Notes under the pieces: generated by a model
The model's database searches: none
What the model was told of the DNA's origin: nothing
What the model saw: the letters and a program-made list of their open reading frames with translations, nothing else
In this document: positions 61,860 to 64,000 of the stretch, piece after piece
Position numbering within the stretch: the stretch's first letter is position 1
How the letters are laid out: each line of letters opens with the position of its first letter
Made by a program: the position numbers and the translations under genes
From: DASZQL01 sp964391865
GTDB lineage: Bacteria > Planctomycetota > Phycisphaerae > Phycisphaerales > UBA1924
Direction: 5' to 3'
Assembly: GCA_964391865.1 (NCBI GenBank)
Contig: CAYMNQ010000002.1
Coordinates: 186,001 to 250,000, forward strand
DNA length: 64,000 nt

Positions 61860-63260
61860 ATGAACCCCACCGCCCATCTACTGCGACCGGAGGTCGAGGA
61901 GCTGATCCGCGAGGCTCGCTACGCCGAGCTTCACGACACGCTGCACCTCGTTCCGGCGGCGGACGTGGCGGAGATCGTCGCGGACCTTGACCCGAAGGAC
62001 TCGGCGATCGCGTTCCGGTTCCTGCCGCGGGACCACGCGGGCGAGGTGTTCAGCTATCTGCCCGCCGAGGAGCAGGAAGAACTCATCAAGGAACTGGGCA
62101 ACGAGGCGGCGGTGCGCGTGATAGAGGGGATGTCGCCCGACGACCGCGCGCGGTTTCTTGAAGAACTGCCGACGGAGGCGGCGCAGCGGCTGATCGGCTC
62201 GCTCAGCCCGGCGGAGCGGCGCGCCACGCAGGCGATCCTGGGCTACGCGCCGAAGAGTGTCGGGCGCTTGATGACGCCCGACTACATCACCATCAAGCCC
62301 GAGTGGACCGCCGCCCGCGCGCTCGAAGAAATCCGGCACAAGGGGCGCGACGCGGAGATCATCAACGTTGTATACGTCGTCGATGAGCACGGGACGCTGA
62401 TCGACGACATGCGTCTGCGCCAGCTGCTGCTCGCCGATCCGGGCCACACGATCGACGCGCTCATGAACGGGACGTTCATCGCGCTGCGGGCCGACCAGCC
62501 GCAGGAAGAAGCGGTGCGCACGATGGCGAAGTACGACCGCGTGGCCCTGCCGGTGGTGGACACGCGGGGCGTGCTGCTGGGGATCATCACGTACGACGAC
62601 GTGGCGGACGTCGCCGAGGCGGAAGCGACCGAGGACATGCAGAAGCTGGGCGGCATGGAGGCGCTCGAGGAGCCGTACCTCTCGATCGCGCTGCTCAGCC
62701 TGTTCCGCAAGCGCGCCGGCGTGCTGTTCATCCTCTTCATCGGGCAGATGTTCACCGCCAGCGCGATGGATCATTTCGAGGGGGAGCTCGCGAAAGCGGT
62801 GATCCTGTCGACGTTCGTGCCGCTGATCGTGTCGAGCGGCGGGAACAGCGGGTCGCAGGCGTCGGCGCTGATCATCCGCGCCATGGCGCTCGGCGAAGTG
62901 ACCGCCGCCCTGTGGTGGCGCGTGCTGCTGCGCGAGATCATGTGCGGCGGGCTGCTCGGGCTGCTGCTCGGCGGGCTGGGCGTGCTGCGCATCCATGTAT
63001 GGGGCTGGCTCGGGTGGTACAAGAACGACGCGGGGGCCAACGAGCACTTCACGCTGCTGGGCGTGACGGTCGGCGTGGCGGTTCTGGGCGTGGTGATGTG
63101 GGGCACGATTGTCGGCAGCATGCTGCCCTTCATCCTGAAGAAGCTGCGGCTCGACCCGGCGGCCAGCTCGGCGCCGTTCGTCGCCACGCTGGTCGACGTG
63201 ACGGGGATTGTGATCTACCTCTCGGCGGCGACGCTCATCCTGCGCGGCACGCTGCTGTAG
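61860..63260 (+). CDS. mgtE: Magnesium transporter MgtE
   Basis: A 466-residue channel of usual length. The N-domain has superhelical acidic repeats (DLDPKDSAIAFRFLPRDHAG; EVFSYLPAEEQEELIKELG), then two CBS domains (MTPDYITIKPEWTAARALEE; VDTRGVLLGIITYDDVAD) and five membrane helices. The pore segment includes FVPLIVSSGGNSGSQASAL, the conserved GNxGxQ motif. MgtE admits Mg2+ and is gated by the cytoplasmic domains. The next gene starts 24 bases later. No Mg2+ riboswitch was recognised in the 60-base upstream gap. Confidence 0.95.
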   Translation: MNPTAHLLRPEVEELIREARYAELHDTLHLVPAADVAEIVADLDPKDSAIAFRFLPRDHAGEVFSYLPAEEQEELIKELGNEAAVRVIEGMSPDDRARFLEELPTEAAQRLIGSLSPAERRATQAILGYAPKSVGRLMTPDYITIKPEWTAARALEEIRHKGRDAEIINVVYVVDEHGTLIDDMRLRQLLLADPGHTIDALMNGTFIALRADQPQEEAVRTMAKYDRVALPVVDTRGVLLGIITYDDVADVAEAEATEDMQKLGGMEALEEPYLSIALLSLFRKRAGVLFILFIGQMFTASAMDHFEGELAKAVILSTFVPLIVSSGGNSGSQASALIIRAMALGEVTAALWWRVLLREIMCGGLLGLLLGGLGVLRIHVWGWLGWYKNDAGANEHFTLLGVTVGVAVLGVVMWGTIVGSMLPFILKKLRLDPAASSAPFVATLVDVTGIVIYLSAATLILRGTLL

Positions 63261-63284
63261 CGCGCGATCCGCTATCCTCCAGGC

Positions 63285-64000
63285 ATGGCGATCATCATTT
63301 TCCAACACTGGGATACCGGCAAGCCGGGGCGGCTCGGCCTGACGCTGCGCGATCACGGGTTCAAGCTCGACATCCGGCGGCTCGATCAGGGCGCCTCGCT
63401 CCCGACGAACTATGACAACGTGGACGCGGTGATCTCGCTCGGCGGGCCGCAGAACGTGGGCGAGAGTCACAAGTGGATGCAGCCCGAGATGGACTACCTG
63501 CGCGGCGCGCACGAGCGGATGATCCCGGTCGTGGGCGTGTGCCTGGGGCACCAGATGCTGGCGGCGGCGCTGGGGGGCGAGGTCGGGAAGATGGACGCGC
63601 CGGAGTACGGCTTCGTCGATGTTGACATCTCGCCGGGCGGGCAGACGGACACGATTCTCGCGGGGATCGCTTGGAAGTCGCCGCAGTTCCAGAGCCATGG
63701 TTGCGAAGTCAAGAAACTCCCGGCGGAGGCTCAGTTGCTCATGAGCAGCGCGGGGTGCAAGGTGCAGGCGTTCCGCGCGGGTCTGCGCAGCTACGGCTTC
63801 CAGTTCCACTTCGAGGTGGATGGCGCGACCATCGACCAGTACGCGCATTGCGACAAGGGCGACCTGCACCGCGCGGGGACCTCCGCCGAGCAGATCACGA
63901 AGGAGGCGCGGGGCGCGATCGGTGAGCGCTTCGCGCGTCTGAGCGACCGGCTGTGCCTGAACATCGCCGCGTATCTGATCCCGAACGCGGCGATGGTGTC
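63285..64000 (+). CDS. Class I glutamine amidotransferase, GMP synthase-like (cut by window edge)
   Basis: The frame from ATG 63285 is open through the right edge (238 codons). It starts MAIIIFQHWDTGKPG and has the nucleophile elbow VGVCLGHQMLAAALGG (catalytic Cys), the oxyanion region SLGGPQNVGE, and the catalytic His/Glu in YGFQFHFEVDGAT. It resembles stand-alone GMP synthase-like or YfeJ-like GATase proteins, which hydrolyse glutamine or act on unknown substrates; no synthetase domain is visible. The protein appears close to its end, as such proteins have about 240-250 residues. It is 24 bases after mgtE and may be co-transcribed. Confidence 0.85.
   Translation, partial: MAIIIFQHWDTGKPGRLGLTLRDHGFKLDIRRLDQGASLPTNYDNVDAVISLGGPQNVGESHKWMQPEMDYLRGAHERMIPVVGVCLGHQMLAAALGGEVGKMDAPEYGFVDVDISPGGQTDTILAGIAWKSPQFQSHGCEVKKLPAEAQLLMSSAGCKVQAFRAGLRSYGFQFHFEVDGATIDQYAHCDKGDLHRAGTSAEQITKEARGAIGERFARLSDRLCLNIAAYLIPNAAMV

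Noticed and set aside
61878..63869. 663-codon minus-strand open frame opposite mgtE and the amidotransferase gene
   Set aside because: Arg/His/Leu-rich antisense frame; mgtE on the plus strand is unambiguous.

Overview
The window is a 64 kb piece of a G+C-rich bacterial chromosome. The gene content suggests a Planctomycetota member, probably close to the Phycisphaerae. The pointers are: an exported protein ending in a dockerin-like domain (GDADGDLDVDIGD); a stand-alone gene with a prepilin-type N-terminus; genes that alternate strand with few long operons; many starts without a clear Shine-Dalgarno; a short PheT; and dense intergenic repeats. The assignment is inferred from gene families, not from an rRNA marker. 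No rRNA, tRNA, CRISPR array, prophage or transposase gene was found.

Layout. 0-9.5 kb: Ddl (cut by the left edge), a fluoride channel, a methyltransferase, a pseudopilin-like protein, two exported amidohydrolases and an antiporter-like membrane protein. 9.7-23.3 kb, almost all on the minus strand: alpha-glucan phosphorylase, a small lipoprotein, MurJ, an RND pump with its adaptor and TetR regulator, isocitrate dehydrogenase and a SpoIID-type lipoprotein. 23.4-34.7 kb: dockerin protein, pirin, LEA14-like lipoprotein, M32 carboxypeptidase, a lone AAA/DUF4143 ATPase, TatD, a transglutaminase-like protein, glycine C-acetyltransferase, a thioredoxin-like protein and a PilZ protein. 34.9-47.3 kb: signal peptidase I, NAD(P)HX dehydratase, a BatA/VWA protein, a barrel-like protein, an HscA-like Hsp70, an exported carbonic anhydrase, PheT and a class IV aminotransferase. 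47.4-49.3 kb: a less G+C-rich three-gene cassette (TIGR04255-like protein, unknown protein, HNH nuclease) between housekeeping genes. 49.3-54.1 kb: IspD, a PH-domain protein, a base-excision glycosylase and arginine decarboxylase. 54.5-57.7 kb: an AT-richer patch with an unknown protein, an FG-GAP protein and about 0.9 kb without genes. 57.7-64 kb: a DEAD-box helicase, alanine racemase, a small membrane protein, MgtE and a glutamine amidotransferase cut by the right edge.

The cell-envelope genes (Ddl, Alr, MurJ, SpoIID, LepB, RND pump, lipoproteins) fit a diderm cell with peptidoglycan. The most unusual content is between the genes. (1) Eleven intergenic hairpins share a 5' GGGTGC(C) lead and an eight-base loop near GGCTCTGA, while their stems differ in sequence and stay complementary. 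Most lie shortly after a stop codon. (2) Degenerate tandem arrays with a strict period of seven bases, related to GGCTTGA, sit on gene boundaries and have entered at least two coding sequences. (3) Two roughly 95 bp elements carry ATGGAGCC/GGCTCCAT ends and a GCGA-capped hairpin whose stem covaries. (4) Two elements are built from CCCTTCGGG palindromes. The covarying hairpin family is the best candidate here for an undescribed system.
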